Source of the DNA: Streptomyces griseocarneus
GTDB taxonomy: Bacteria; Actinomycetota; Actinomycetes; Streptomycetales; Streptomycetaceae
Direction: 5' to 3'
NCBI RefSeq assembly: GCF_014655595.1
Contig: NZ_BNBL01000001.1
Span: 1-64,000 of the forward strand
DNA length: 64,000 nt
In this document: piece after piece, positions 47,045 to 56,135 of the stretch
Layout of the letters: every line of letters begins with the position of its first letter
Numbering within the stretch: position 1 is the stretch's first letter
Translations under genes and position numbers: made by a program
The notes under the pieces: generated by a model
Databases searched by the model: none
What the model saw: the letters and a program-made list of their open reading frames with translations, nothing else
Told to the model about the DNA's origin: nothing

Positions 47045-48523
47045 ATGCCGTACTCACCCGGGGGCCGCTCCCCTCAGCGCCGTCAGTCCCTGCGCCGCCG
47101 TGCCGTCCTGGTCGCGGCCGCGGCCACCCTGGTCCTCGGAGCCGCCGCGCCGCCCGGCCCGGCCGCCGTGGGAATCGGCGACCGGCTCTTCCCGCACCTG
47201 GGCAATCCCGGCTTCGACATCGCCTCCTACGACATCTCCTTCACCTACCGCGCCAACAACCAGCCGCTCGACGCGGTGACCAGAATCGTCGCCCGCGCCA
47301 CCTCCCGGCTGGAGCGCTTCAACCTGGACTTCACCCACGGCACGGTCGGCAAGGTCGAGGTCAACGGCGTCGCCGCCCAGTACGCGGCCGCCGGGGAGGA
47401 CCTGGTCGTCACCCCGGCCCAGGCGCTGGCCTCCGGCGGGTCCTTCACGGTCACCGTCCACCACACCAGCGACCCGCGCGGCGAGGGCGAGGGCGGCTGG
47501 GTGCCCACCGCGGACGGCCTCGTCATGGCCAACCAGGCCGACGCCGGCCACCGCGTCTTCCCCGGCAACGACCATCCCTCGGACAAGGCCCTGTTCACCT
47601 TCCGCGTCACCGCGCCCAAGGAACTGACGGTCGTTGCCAACGGACGGCCCGCCGGCCGCAGCACCGAAGGGGCGGACACCACCTGGGTCTACCGCACGCT
47701 CCACCCCATGGCCACCGAGCTCGCCCAGGTGGCCATCGGCCGCTCCGCCGTGCCCCAGCGCTCCGGCCCGCACGGGCTGCAGCTGCGCGACGTGGTCCCG
47801 GCGGAGGACCAGAAGGAGCTCGACACCTGGACGGCGAAGACCCCCTCCCACATCTCCTGGATGGAGGGAAAGGTCGGGCAGTACCCCTTCGAGAACTACG
47901 GCGTGCTCATCGCCGGCGCCTCCACCGGATTCGAGCTCGAGACCCAGACCCTCTCGCTCTTCGAGCGGGACCTGTTCGTCAAGCCGGGCTTCCCCGCCTG
48001 GTACATCGAGTCGGTCATGGTCCACGAGCTGGCCCACCAGTGGTTCGGCGACAGCGTCAGCCCGCGCCAGTGGTCCGACCTCTGGCTCAACGAAGGCCAC
48101 GCCACCTGGTACGAGGCGCTGTACGCGGACGAGAAGGCGGGCCGCAGGCTCCAGGACCGCATGCGCGCCGCCTACGGCCTCTCCGACCAGTGGCGCGCCG
48201 ACGGCGGACCGCCCGCCGCCCCCAAGGAGGCGGTCCCCGGCAAGAAGATCAGCATCTTCCGCCCGATCGTCTACGACGGCAGCGCGCTCGTGCTCTACGC
48301 GCTGCGCCAGCGGATCGGGGCGGCCGCCTTCGACCGCCTGGAGCGCACGTGGGTCGCCCGCCACCGCGACTCCGTCGCCACCACTGCGGACTTCGTCGCG
48401 CTGGCCTCCGAGGTGTCCGGCCGCGACCAGTCGGGCTTCCTGAAGCCCTGGCTGTACGGACAGAAGACCCCGCCCATGCCCGGCCACCCCGACTGGAAGG
48501 CGGCAGCCCGGAAACCCGCGTGA
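47045..48523 (+). CDS. Secreted M1-family metallopeptidase
   Basis: The 492-residue protein has a twin-arginine-containing signal region (SLRRRAVLVAAAATLVLG). An aminopeptidase N-type beta domain is followed by the zinc site HELAH (His327, Glu328, His331) with Glu350, which fits HExxH-x18-E. The usual GAMEN exopeptidase motif is replaced by GFELETQT, as in the shorter bacterial M1 branch. It lacks the large C-terminal helical domain of full APN. The ATG precedes the signal peptide directly; the frame is open 19 codons upstream but without a site. It is predicted to act outside the cell on peptides. Confidence 0.88.
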   Translation: MPYSPGGRSPQRRQSLRRRAVLVAAAATLVLGAAAPPGPAAVGIGDRLFPHLGNPGFDIASYDISFTYRANNQPLDAVTRIVARATSRLERFNLDFTHGTVGKVEVNGVAAQYAAAGEDLVVTPAQALASGGSFTVTVHHTSDPRGEGEGGWVPTADGLVMANQADAGHRVFPGNDHPSDKALFTFRVTAPKELTVVANGRPAGRSTEGADTTWVYRTLHPMATELAQVAIGRSAVPQRSGPHGLQLRDVVPAEDQKELDTWTAKTPSHISWMEGKVGQYPFENYGVLIAGASTGFELETQTLSLFERDLFVKPGFPAWYIESVMVHELAHQWFGDSVSPRQWSDLWLNEGHATWYEALYADEKAGRRLQDRMRAAYGLSDQWRADGGPPAAPKEAVPGKKISIFRPIVYDGSALVLYALRQRIGAAAFDRLERTWVARHRDSVATTADFVALASEVSGRDQSGFLKPWLYGQKTPPMPGHPDWKAAARKPA

Positions 48524-48660
48524 CGGCCCGGCGGGGGCGTGGGACCATCGACGGGTCGGCGAGGCCGCCGGCCCCGGGAATCTCCGGGGCCCTCCGGGCG
48601 TTGCCGACCATGAGAGCCCTCGACGCGAGGGCGCCAGGTACCGACGACGTAAAGGATCAA

Positions 48661-50163
48661 ATGACCTCCTCTTCTTCCCTTCCCCAGGACCGGCAGGACC
48701 GGCAGAGCCTCCCGGAGAGCCTTCGGGCCGACGCCCTGATGGAAGAGGACGTCGCCTGGAGCCACGAGATCGACGGAGAGCGCGACGGCGAGCAGTACGA
48801 CCGCTCCGAGCGCGCGGCGCTGCGCCGCGTGGCGGGACTGTCCACCGAGCTCGAGGACGTCACCGAGGTCGAGTACCGGCAGCTGCGCCTGGAGCGCGTG
48901 GTGCTGGTCGGCGTCTGGACGTCCGGAACGGTCCAGGACGCCGAGAACTCCCTCGCCGAGCTGGCCGCGCTCGCGGAGACCGCGGGCGCCCTCGTCCTCG
49001 ACGGTGTCGTCCAGCGGCGCGACAAGCCGGACCCGGCCACGTACATCGGCTCGGGCAAGGCGCAGGAGCTGCGGGACATCGTCCTGGAGACCGGCGCCGA
49101 CACCGTCGTCTGCGACGGTGAGCTCAGCCCCGGCCAGCTGATCCACCTCGAGGACGTCGTCAAGGTCAAGGTGGTCGACCGGACCGCCCTGATCCTCGAC
49201 ATCTTCGCCCAGCACGCCAAGTCCCGCGAGGGCAAGGCCCAGGTCTCGCTGGCCCAGATGCAGTACATGCTGCCGAGGCTGCGCGGCTGGGGTCAGTCGC
49301 TGTCCCGGCAGATGGGTGGTGGTGGCTCCGGTTCGTCCGGCGGCGGCATGGCCACCCGTGGTCCCGGTGAGACCAAGATCGAGACGGACCGGCGGCGGAT
49401 CCGCGAGAAGATGGCGAAGATGCGCCGGGAAATCGCGGAGATGAAGACCGGCCGCGACATCAAGCGCCAGGAGCGCCGGCGGAACAAGATCCCGTCCGTC
49501 GCCATCGCCGGGTACACCAACGCCGGCAAGTCCTCGCTGCTCAACCGCCTCACCGGCGCGGGCGTGCTGGTGGAGAACGCCCTGTTCGCCACCCTCGACC
49601 CGACCGTGCGCCGGGCCGAGACGCCGTCCGGCCGGCTCTACACCCTCGCCGACACCGTCGGGTTCGTCCGGCACCTGCCGCACCACCTGGTCGAGGCGTT
49701 CCGCTCCACCATGGAGGAGGTCGGCGACTCCGACCTGATCCTCCACGTGGTCGACGGCTCGCACCCGGCTCCGGAGGAGCAGCTGGCCGCCGTCCGCGAG
49801 GTGATCCGCGACGTGGGCGCCCTGGACGTGCCCGAGATCGTCGTGATCAACAAGGCGGACGCCGCCGACCCGCTCGTCCTGCAGCGGCTGCTGCGCATCG
49901 AGAAGCACTCCATCGCGGTCTCGGCGCGCACCGGCCAGGGCATGGAGGAGCTGCTCAAGCTGATCGACGCCGAGCTGCCGCGGCCCGCCGTGGAGCTCGA
50001 GGCCCTCGTGCCGTACACCCACGGCTCCCTGGTCGCGCGGGCCTACGCCGACGGCGAGGTGATCTCCGAGGAGCACACCCCGGAGGGCACGCTGATCAAG
50101 GTCCGGGTGCACGAGGAGCTCGCCGCCGAGCTCCAGCGGTACGTACCCGCCGCGCGTTCCTGA
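48661..50163 (+). CDS. hflX: GTPase HflX
   Basis: The 500-residue ribosome-associated GTPase splits or rescues stalled 70S ribosomes in other bacteria. The N-terminal HflX domain has DPATYIGSGKAQEL. A Gly/Ser-rich loop precedes MATRGPGETKIETDRR, and a basic coiled coil leads to the G domain: G1 GYTNAGKS (284-291), G2 FATLDPTVR, G3 DTVGFVR and G4 NKAD. ATG 48661 has AAAGGA five bases upstream; the frame is open far upstream but into the shadow of the peptidase gene. A strong terminator follows. Confidence 0.95.
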   Translation: MTSSSSLPQDRQDRQSLPESLRADALMEEDVAWSHEIDGERDGEQYDRSERAALRRVAGLSTELEDVTEVEYRQLRLERVVLVGVWTSGTVQDAENSLAELAALAETAGALVLDGVVQRRDKPDPATYIGSGKAQELRDIVLETGADTVVCDGELSPGQLIHLEDVVKVKVVDRTALILDIFAQHAKSREGKAQVSLAQMQYMLPRLRGWGQSLSRQMGGGGSGSSGGGMATRGPGETKIETDRRRIREKMAKMRREIAEMKTGRDIKRQERRRNKIPSVAIAGYTNAGKSSLLNRLTGAGVLVENALFATLDPTVRRAETPSGRLYTLADTVGFVRHLPHHLVEAFRSTMEEVGDSDLILHVVDGSHPAPEEQLAAVREVIRDVGALDVPEIVVINKADAADPLVLQRLLRIEKHSIAVSARTGQGMEELLKLIDAELPRPAVELEALVPYTHGSLVARAYADGEVISEEHTPEGTLIKVRVHEELAAELQRYVPAARS

Positions 50164-50179
50164 CCGGCCGCGCACAAGC

Positions 50180-50225
50180 AAGCGGAAGGCCCGCCCCGAC
50201 GACCGTCGAGGCGGGCCTTCCGCTT
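50180..50225. terminator. Bidirectional terminator between hflX and the serine protease gene
   Basis: A perfect 16-bp stem (AAGCGGAAGGCCCGCC / GGCGGGCCTTCCGCTT) has a 14-base loop that contains a small CGAC/GTCG sub-stem. It sits between the convergent stop codons of hflX and the protease. Confidence 0.85.
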
Positions 50226-50245
50226 GTGCGTATTCGGGTGCGCGC

Positions 50246-51451
50246 CTAGCGCTTGTTCGCGAACTTCTGGCTGAGCGCGTCGTAGACGCCCTTCGCCTCC
50301 GTGCCCAGGCGCGGGCCGGCCAGCCAGGTGCTGTTGGACGGGCCGATCGAGGTGTTGGAGACCAGCACCGCCTTGCCGTCGGGGCCGGGCGCGAACCAGC
50401 CGCCGCCGGAGGAACCGCCGGTCATCGTGCAGCCGATGCGGTACATGGTCGGCTGCGACGGCTCGATCGTCAGGCGGCCCGGCTTGTCGATGCAGTCGTA
50501 CATCTTCTGGCCGTCGAAGGGCCGCGCGGCCGGGTAGCCCCAGGCGCCCATGCTGCGGATGGACTTCACCTGCGGGGTGCTGAAGTCGACGGTCAGGGCG
50601 TTGCCCACCGTCTCCTCCAGGGACTTGCCGTTGCCGCCCTCGGACTTCACGTGCAGCACGGCGAAGTCGTACGGGGCGCCCGCGCCACCGGTCTCGGCAC
50701 CCTGGGAGATCCACTGGCCGGACGTCTGCGCCCAGTCCGCCCACCACACGCCGTACGGCGCGATGTCCGTCACCGGCGCGCTGTTGACCTGCGCGGCCGG
50801 CAGGCCCTTGTCGTTGTACGACGGCACGAAGGCGATGTTGCGGTACCAGCCGCCCTTCTTGCCGGCGTGCACGCAGTGGCCCGCGGTCCAGACCATGTTG
50901 GACTTACCGGGGTGCGCCGGGTCCTTGACGACCGTCGCCGAGCAGACCATGTGGCCCTCGGGGCTGTCGAAGAACACCTTGCCCACCGGCGCGGCGTTGT
51001 TGTGGTACGGCAGATTGACGGCCTTGGCCTGCACCGGGCGCGGCTCGGGGTCGGTGACGCCCTGGTCGCTCGAGCCGCTGCCGGGCACCGAGCCGGGGGC
51101 GCCCTGGGTGGCGAGCGTCTTGTCGCTGGAGCGCGCGTCCTTCATCGTGTCGGGCTTCCAGTGGCCCTCGATGATGGGGTTGATGAAGTCGCGGGCCTCA
51201 CGCACCCACTGTTCCTTGTCCCAGTTCTTCCAGGCCCCGTCCTTCCACTTCTTCTTCCACTTCTCCAGGTCCTGGCTCGGGATTCCCTTCGGCAGGCTGG
51301 GGAGCTCGTCGCCCTTCTGGCTCGCGGCGGCGCTGGGCTTGGTGTCGCCGCCCGAGGCCTTGTCGTCGGACGGACCGCACGCGGTGGCGGTCAGCGCCAA
51401 CGCGGCGGTCAGGGCGGCGGCGGCCAGGGCCGGCCGGCGTGTCGATGGCAT
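50246..51451 (-). CDS. Trypsin-like serine protease lipoprotein
   Basis: The 401-residue protein has a lipoprotein signal ending ALTATAC (Cys25). A charged Lys/Trp-rich spacer of about 110 residues precedes a chymotrypsin-fold domain with catalytic His192 in WTAGHCV, Asp in YDFAVLHV and Ser in TGGSSGGGW. ATG has GGGGGAG eight bases upstream. It would be anchored to the outer face of the membrane. Substrates are unknown. It is divergent from the aminotransferase gene at 51712. Confidence 0.9.
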   Translation of the reverse strand: MPSTRRPALAAAALTAALALTATACGPSDDKASGGDTKPSAAASQKGDELPSLPKGIPSQDLEKWKKKWKDGAWKNWDKEQWVREARDFINPIIEGHWKPDTMKDARSSDKTLATQGAPGSVPGSGSSDQGVTDPEPRPVQAKAVNLPYHNNAAPVGKVFFDSPEGHMVCSATVVKDPAHPGKSNMVWTAGHCVHAGKKGGWYRNIAFVPSYNDKGLPAAQVNSAPVTDIAPYGVWWADWAQTSGQWISQGAETGGAGAPYDFAVLHVKSEGGNGKSLEETVGNALTVDFSTPQVKSIRSMGAWGYPAARPFDGQKMYDCIDKPGRLTIEPSQPTMYRIGCTMTGGSSGGGWFAPGPDGKAVLVSNTSIGPSNSTWLAGPRLGTEAKGVYDALSQKFANKR

Positions 51452-51711
51452 GGAGTGGACTCCCCCTGTGATCTGTACCTGTTGCGGACGAATGCCCGCT
51501 CTGCGTGCGGAATGTTGTGAACTTGTCATGCACCGCCCCGGCGAGGGGCAGGGCCACACTATGCCGGTGCCGGGGGAGACGGACGAGGGCGGGTCCGCGG
51601 TTCCGCTGTGAAGGATCTTGTGTTCCGGCCGTGATCCGCAGCTCCCGGCGTCGTTGGTACGTACGGGGGACACACGACCGTCGTTCAGCGGCAGGAGGAG
51701 GCAACCGAGCC

Positions 51712-53244
51712 GTGGCCCTGACTCAACTACCGTCGCCCGTACCGCCCACGGGCGCTCCGGCCGGCCACGAGGGCATCCTTCGACGGCAGTCGGCGCGCGA
51801 ATCGGCGGCGCGCACGTACGCCCGCTCGCTGCCCATCGTGCCGGTCCGCGCGCGCGGACTGACGATCGAAGGGGCCGACGGCCGCCGGTACCTCGACTGC
51901 CTCTCCGGCGCCGGAACGCTCGCCCTCGGCCACAACCACCCCGTGGTGCTCGAGGCCATCCGCTCCGTCCTGGACTCCGGCGCCCCGCTGCACGTTCTGG
52001 ACCTCGCCACCCCGGTGAAGGACGACTTCACCAGCGAGCTGTTCGCCACCCTGCCACGCGGACTGGCCGAGTCCGCCCGCATCCAGTTCTGCGGACCGGC
52101 CGGCACCGACGCGGTGGAGGCCGCGCTCAAGCTCGTACGCACCGCCACCGGCCGGGAGGGACTGCTGGCCTTCACCGGCGCCTACCACGGCATGACGTCC
52201 GGCGCCCTGGCCGTCTCCGGCGGAGCGCCGAACGTACGCGTGACCAGACTGCCGTTTCCACAGGACTACCGCTGCCCCTTCGCGACCGGGGGCGAGGCCG
52301 GCGAGGGCCTGGCGGCCCGCTGGACGGAGAGCCTGCTGGACGACCCCAACAGCGGAGTCCCGGCACCGGCCGGAATGATCGTCGAACCCGTGCAGGGCGA
52401 GGGCGGCGTGCTGCCGGCGCCCGACGGCTGGCTGCGCCGCATGCGCGAGATCACCGCCGCCCGCGGCATCCCGCTGATCGCCGACGAGGTGCAGACGGGC
52501 GTCGGCCGGACCGGCGCCTTCTGGGCCGTCGAACACAGCGGGATCGTCCCCGATGTGATGGTCCTGTCCAAGGCCATCGGCGGCAGTCTCCCCCTCGCCG
52601 TCATCGTCTACCGCGACGAGCTCGACGCCTGGCGGCCCGGCGACCACGCCGGCACCTTCCGGGGCAACCAGCTGGCCATGGCGGCGGGCACGGCCACCCT
52701 GAAGTACGTCCGGGAGAACGCCCTGGCCGAACGGGCCGCCGCGCTCGGCGAGCGCATGCTGGACCGGTTGCGCCCCCTGACCGCGGAACACGACTGCGTG
52801 GCCGAGGTGCGCGGCCGCGGGCTGATGCTCGGCGTCGAAATCGTCGACCCCGAGGGCCCGGCGCAGGACACGTACGGATCCGGGTCCGCCGGGTCCGTGG
52901 CCGCCGAGGCCGCCGGGTCCGGGTGCGGTGCGCCCGACTCCGGCGCCGGCCCCCGGACCGAGCCGCTGCCCGCCGCGCCCGCGCTGGCCGCCGCCGTGCA
53001 GCAGGAGTGCCTGAGCCGCGGGCTGATCGTCGAGCTGGGCGGCCGGCACGCGTCCGTGGTCCGTCTGCTGCCGCCGCTGACCATCACCGACGAACAGGCG
53101 GAGGCCGTCCTCGACCGCCTCGCCGAAGCCATCGCCGCGGCCTCGCGCACCGGCCGCCGGATCCCCACCCCCCGAACGCCGAAGGAGGCAGGCGCCGCGA
53201 CCCCGGCCGGAACGCCGTCCACCCGCGCGCCGCACACCGCATGA
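51712..53244 (+). CDS. Diaminobutyrate--2-oxoglutarate-type aminotransferase
   Basis: The 510-residue class III PLP aminotransferase resembles diaminobutyrate aminotransferases of siderophore pathways (RhbA/DatA type). PLP lysine 287 lies in MVLSKAIGG. The Asp that contacts the pyridine ring lies in LIADEVQTGVGRTG, and the substrate block GTDAVEAALKLVR is present. A Gly/Ser/Ala-rich insertion of about 45 residues splits the C-terminal domain. GTG 51712 has AGGAGGAG upstream; the frame extends further but lacks a site. Its stop overlaps the IucA/IucC gene (ATGA). With it and the GNAT gene it would make diaminobutyrate or a related amine donor. No iron box is visible upstream. Confidence 0.85.
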   Translation: MALTQLPSPVPPTGAPAGHEGILRRQSARESAARTYARSLPIVPVRARGLTIEGADGRRYLDCLSGAGTLALGHNHPVVLEAIRSVLDSGAPLHVLDLATPVKDDFTSELFATLPRGLAESARIQFCGPAGTDAVEAALKLVRTATGREGLLAFTGAYHGMTSGALAVSGGAPNVRVTRLPFPQDYRCPFATGGEAGEGLAARWTESLLDDPNSGVPAPAGMIVEPVQGEGGVLPAPDGWLRRMREITAARGIPLIADEVQTGVGRTGAFWAVEHSGIVPDVMVLSKAIGGSLPLAVIVYRDELDAWRPGDHAGTFRGNQLAMAAGTATLKYVRENALAERAAALGERMLDRLRPLTAEHDCVAEVRGRGLMLGVEIVDPEGPAQDTYGSGSAGSVAAEAAGSGCGAPDSGAGPRTEPLPAAPALAAAVQQECLSRGLIVELGGRHASVVRLLPPLTITDEQAEAVLDRLAEAIAAASRTGRRIPTPRTPKEAGAATPAGTPSTRAPHTA

Positions 53245-55160
53245 ACGCGTCCCGCCCCACCGATGCGTCCCCGGCCGGCCAGGGACTGTCCTCCGCGGTG
53301 CCCCGGCCGGGCGGCCACCGCGGCGACCCACCGGAGCCGGGCCCGCACACCCCCGCCGACCCGCTGGACCACTCGGACCCGCGCGTGGCCGCCGACGCGG
53401 CCGCCGTGGAGAACCTGCTGCGCTGCTGGGTGCGCGAGAACGACATCCCCCGCCCCCACGGCGACATCCTCTACCTCCCGCTCAACGCGTCCGGGATCCC
53501 GCTGAGCGTGCCGGTGCGCTACTGGTCCCGCACCGGCTGGCACCGCTTCGGTCAGGTCACCCTCACGGGCGGCCCCGACGACGCCCCGGCCTTCGACGCC
53601 GTCACCCTGGCCGCCCTGCTCGGCCGCGAGGCCGCCCACCGCGCCGCGCAGGCCGGGCACGCCCCCGCCGACGGCGGCGCCGAACTCGTCGCCCGGGTCG
53701 CCGACTCGGCCCGCCGCACGGCCGTCTTCCTCGCGGACCGGCGCGAGCGGCCCGCCGACCCCGACGACGGGAACCTCTTCCTCCACGGCGAACAGTCCCT
53801 CCTCCTCGGGCACCCCCTGCACCCCACGCCCAAGAGCCGCGAAGGCCTCTCCGACGCCGAAGCGACCGGCTACTCACCCGAGTCACGGGGCCGCTTCCCG
53901 CTGCACTGGCTGGCCGTCCACCGTTCCGTACTGGCCGCCGACTCCGCCTGGACCGAACGCGGCCGCGCGGTCGACGCGCCCACCCTCGCCGCCCGCATCG
54001 CCGGACCGGGGCTGGAACTCACGCTTCCGGACGGCACCGTCGCCCTGCCCATGCACCCCTGGCAGGCCCGCGACATCCGTCACCGCCCCGACGCTGCCCG
54101 CCTGTTCGACGCCGGACTGCTGCAGGACCTCGGCGCCCACGGCGAACCCTGGTACCCCACCTCCTCCCTGCGCACCGCGCACCGGCCCGGCGCACCCGCC
54201 ATGCTCAAGTTCTCCCTCGGCCTGCGCATCACCAACTCGCGCCGGGAGAACCTCCGCAAGGAGCTGTGGCGCGGCGTCGAGGTGCACCGGCTGCTGCGCA
54301 GCGGTCTCGCCGAGCGCTGGCGGGCGGCCTGCCCCGGCGGCCTCGGCTTCGACATCGTCCGCGACCCCGCCTGGCTTGCCGTCGACACCCCCGACGGCGC
54401 CCCGCTTCCCGGGGTCGACGTCGTCATCCGCCACAACCCCTTCGGGCCCGGCGACGACGCCGTGTGCGTCGCCGGACTCACCTCGCCCCGGCCCTGGCCC
54501 GGCACCGCGACCGCCGCCGGGCAGCCCGCCATGAGCTCGCGCCTCGCCCGGACGATCGCCCGGCTCGCCCACCGCACGGGCCGGCCGGGGGGAGCCGTTG
54601 CCACCGAGTGGTTCCTGCGCTACCTGGACGCGGTCGTCCGCCCCCTGCTGTGGCTCGACGGAGAAGCGGGCATCGCCCTGGAGGCCCACCAGCAGAACAC
54701 CCTCGTCCTGCTCGACACCGACGGCTGGCCGGTCGGCGGGCGCTTCCGCGACAACCAGGGCTACTACTTCCGGGAGTCCCACCGCGCCGCGCTCACCCGC
54801 CGGCTGCCCGCCATCAGCAAGGAGAGCGACACCTTCGTCCCCGACGACGTCGCCGACGAAAGGTTCTTCTACTACCTCGGCATCAACAACGTCCTCGGGC
54901 TCATCGGCGCCTTCGGTGCCCAGCGCCTGGCCGACGAGGAGATCCTGCTGGCCGCCCTGCGCCGTTTCCTCAAGGACTCCCTCTCCGGTCCGTCCCCCAC
55001 GAGCTCGTCGCTCCCCGGGCACTTCCTCGAGGCGCCGAGCCTGCGCTGCAAGGCCAATCTGCTGACCAGGCTGCGCGGCCTGGACGAACTCGTGGGGCCG
55101 GTGGACACGCAGTCCGTCTACGTCACCGTCGCCAACCCGCTCGCGGCATCGGCGGGGTGA
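53241..55160 (+). CDS. IucA/IucC-family siderophore synthetase
   Basis: The 639-residue NRPS-independent synthetase joins a carboxylate such as citrate to an amine or amino alcohol using ATP. Signature blocks are GHPLHPTPKSREG (His191, His194, Lys199), the MHPWQ box, KFSLGLRITNSRREN and the catalytic EAHQQN (Glu481-His483). A FhuF-like C-terminal region carries GHFLEAPSLRCKANLLTRL (read in part). The start overlaps the aminotransferase stop by four bases. A disordered 60-residue N-terminus precedes the catalytic domain. Substrates cannot be read from sequence; no second synthetase is present here. Confidence 0.93.
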   Translation: MNASRPTDASPAGQGLSSAVPRPGGHRGDPPEPGPHTPADPLDHSDPRVAADAAAVENLLRCWVRENDIPRPHGDILYLPLNASGIPLSVPVRYWSRTGWHRFGQVTLTGGPDDAPAFDAVTLAALLGREAAHRAAQAGHAPADGGAELVARVADSARRTAVFLADRRERPADPDDGNLFLHGEQSLLLGHPLHPTPKSREGLSDAEATGYSPESRGRFPLHWLAVHRSVLAADSAWTERGRAVDAPTLAARIAGPGLELTLPDGTVALPMHPWQARDIRHRPDAARLFDAGLLQDLGAHGEPWYPTSSLRTAHRPGAPAMLKFSLGLRITNSRRENLRKELWRGVEVHRLLRSGLAERWRAACPGGLGFDIVRDPAWLAVDTPDGAPLPGVDVVIRHNPFGPGDDAVCVAGLTSPRPWPGTATAAGQPAMSSRLARTIARLAHRTGRPGGAVATEWFLRYLDAVVRPLLWLDGEAGIALEAHQQNTLVLLDTDGWPVGGRFRDNQGYYFRESHRAALTRRLPAISKESDTFVPDDVADERFFYYLGINNVLGLIGAFGAQRLADEEILLAALRRFLKDSLSGPSPTSSSLPGHFLEAPSLRCKANLLTRLRGLDELVGPVDTQSVYVTVANPLAASAG

Positions 55161-55166
55161 GGGCGG

Positions 55167-56003
55167 ATGAGCACCGAGAGGGACGACGGCCGCATCGCCC
55201 CCGCCTTCGACCCGTTGACCGACCCGCTGCCGGACGCGCTGACGGGCCGGCTGCCGGACCCGCTGACCGGTCTGCTGCCTGATGCGCCGCGTGACCCGTT
55301 CGCCGCGCCGGACCCGTTCGCCGGGCCGGCCGGAGCGGACATCGCGGACACGCTCGAACTGCCCCTGACCGACGGGCTCATCGACTTCCTCGCCTACGAA
55401 CGCCAGGGCACCCCCGGGCCGCCACCCGGGCCCGACCTCCTCGACGGCGTCGCCGGCTGGGGGGCCGTCGGTACGGAAGCGGGCCCCTTCCGGCTCGTAC
55501 CGGTCGGCATCGAGCGCGACATCCGGCTGATCGGCCAGTGGATGAACGATCCGGCAGTCGCCGCGTTCTGGGGGCTGTCCGGCCCGGACGGCGTGATCGC
55601 CGACCATCTGCGGGTCCAGCTCGACGGGGACGGCCGGAGCGTCCCCTGCCTGGGAGTCCTCGGCGGCATCCCCATGAGCTACTGGGAGGTCTACCGCGCG
55701 GACCTCGACCCCATCGCCCGCCACTACCCCTCCCGGCCGCACGACACCGGCATCCACTTCCTCCTGGGCAACGTGGCCGACCGGGGGCGGGGCCTGGGCA
55801 CACTGCTGCTGCGGACCGTCTCCGACCTCGTGCTGGATCACCGGCCCTCCTGCGGCCGGGTCGTCGGCGAGCCCGATCTGCGCAACACTCCGTCCCTCGC
55901 CGCCTTCCTCGGCGCGGGCTTCCGGCTGTCCGGCGAGGTGCAGCTGCCCGACAAGCGCGCCGCCGTGATGATCCGCGATCGTGTCCTGCGCGCGGTGCTC
56001 TGA
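55167..56003 (+). CDS. GNAT acyltransferase of siderophore type
   Basis: The 278-residue protein has a C-terminal GNAT domain of the IucB/MbtK/RhbD group: FRLVPVGIERDIRLIGQWMNDPAVAAFW (read in part), PMSYWEVYRADLDPIA, HFLLGNVADRGRGLGTLLLR and VVGEPDLRNTPSLAAFLGAGF. Such enzymes acylate an amine, often N-hydroxylated, during siderophore assembly. The N-terminal 50 residues are an unusual repetitive Asp/Pro/Leu stretch (DPLTDPLPDALTGRLPDPLT). It starts seven bases after the synthetase gene and completes a three-gene operon. No hydroxylase or decarboxylase gene is adjacent. Confidence 0.85.
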   Translation: MSTERDDGRIAPAFDPLTDPLPDALTGRLPDPLTGLLPDAPRDPFAAPDPFAGPAGADIADTLELPLTDGLIDFLAYERQGTPGPPPGPDLLDGVAGWGAVGTEAGPFRLVPVGIERDIRLIGQWMNDPAVAAFWGLSGPDGVIADHLRVQLDGDGRSVPCLGVLGGIPMSYWEVYRADLDPIARHYPSRPHDTGIHFLLGNVADRGRGLGTLLLRTVSDLVLDHRPSCGRVVGEPDLRNTPSLAAFLGAGFRLSGEVQLPDKRAAVMIRDRVLRAVL

Positions 56004-56135
56004 CGCGGGGCGTTCCGCCGCCACCCTGACCGGGCGGCGGCGGGCGGCGTTCCCGCCGGTTCGAGGGCTCTGCCGTGTGCCGGGAGGGCCGTCCCGGCAC
56101 ACGATGTCAGTGCCGCCCCGTAGGCTGACAGCGCT

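Noticed and set aside
51452..51711. Possible iron box upstream of the siderophore-like operon
   Set aside because: No sequence close to TTAGGTTAGGCTAACC was seen by eye; a matrix scan could still find a weak site.
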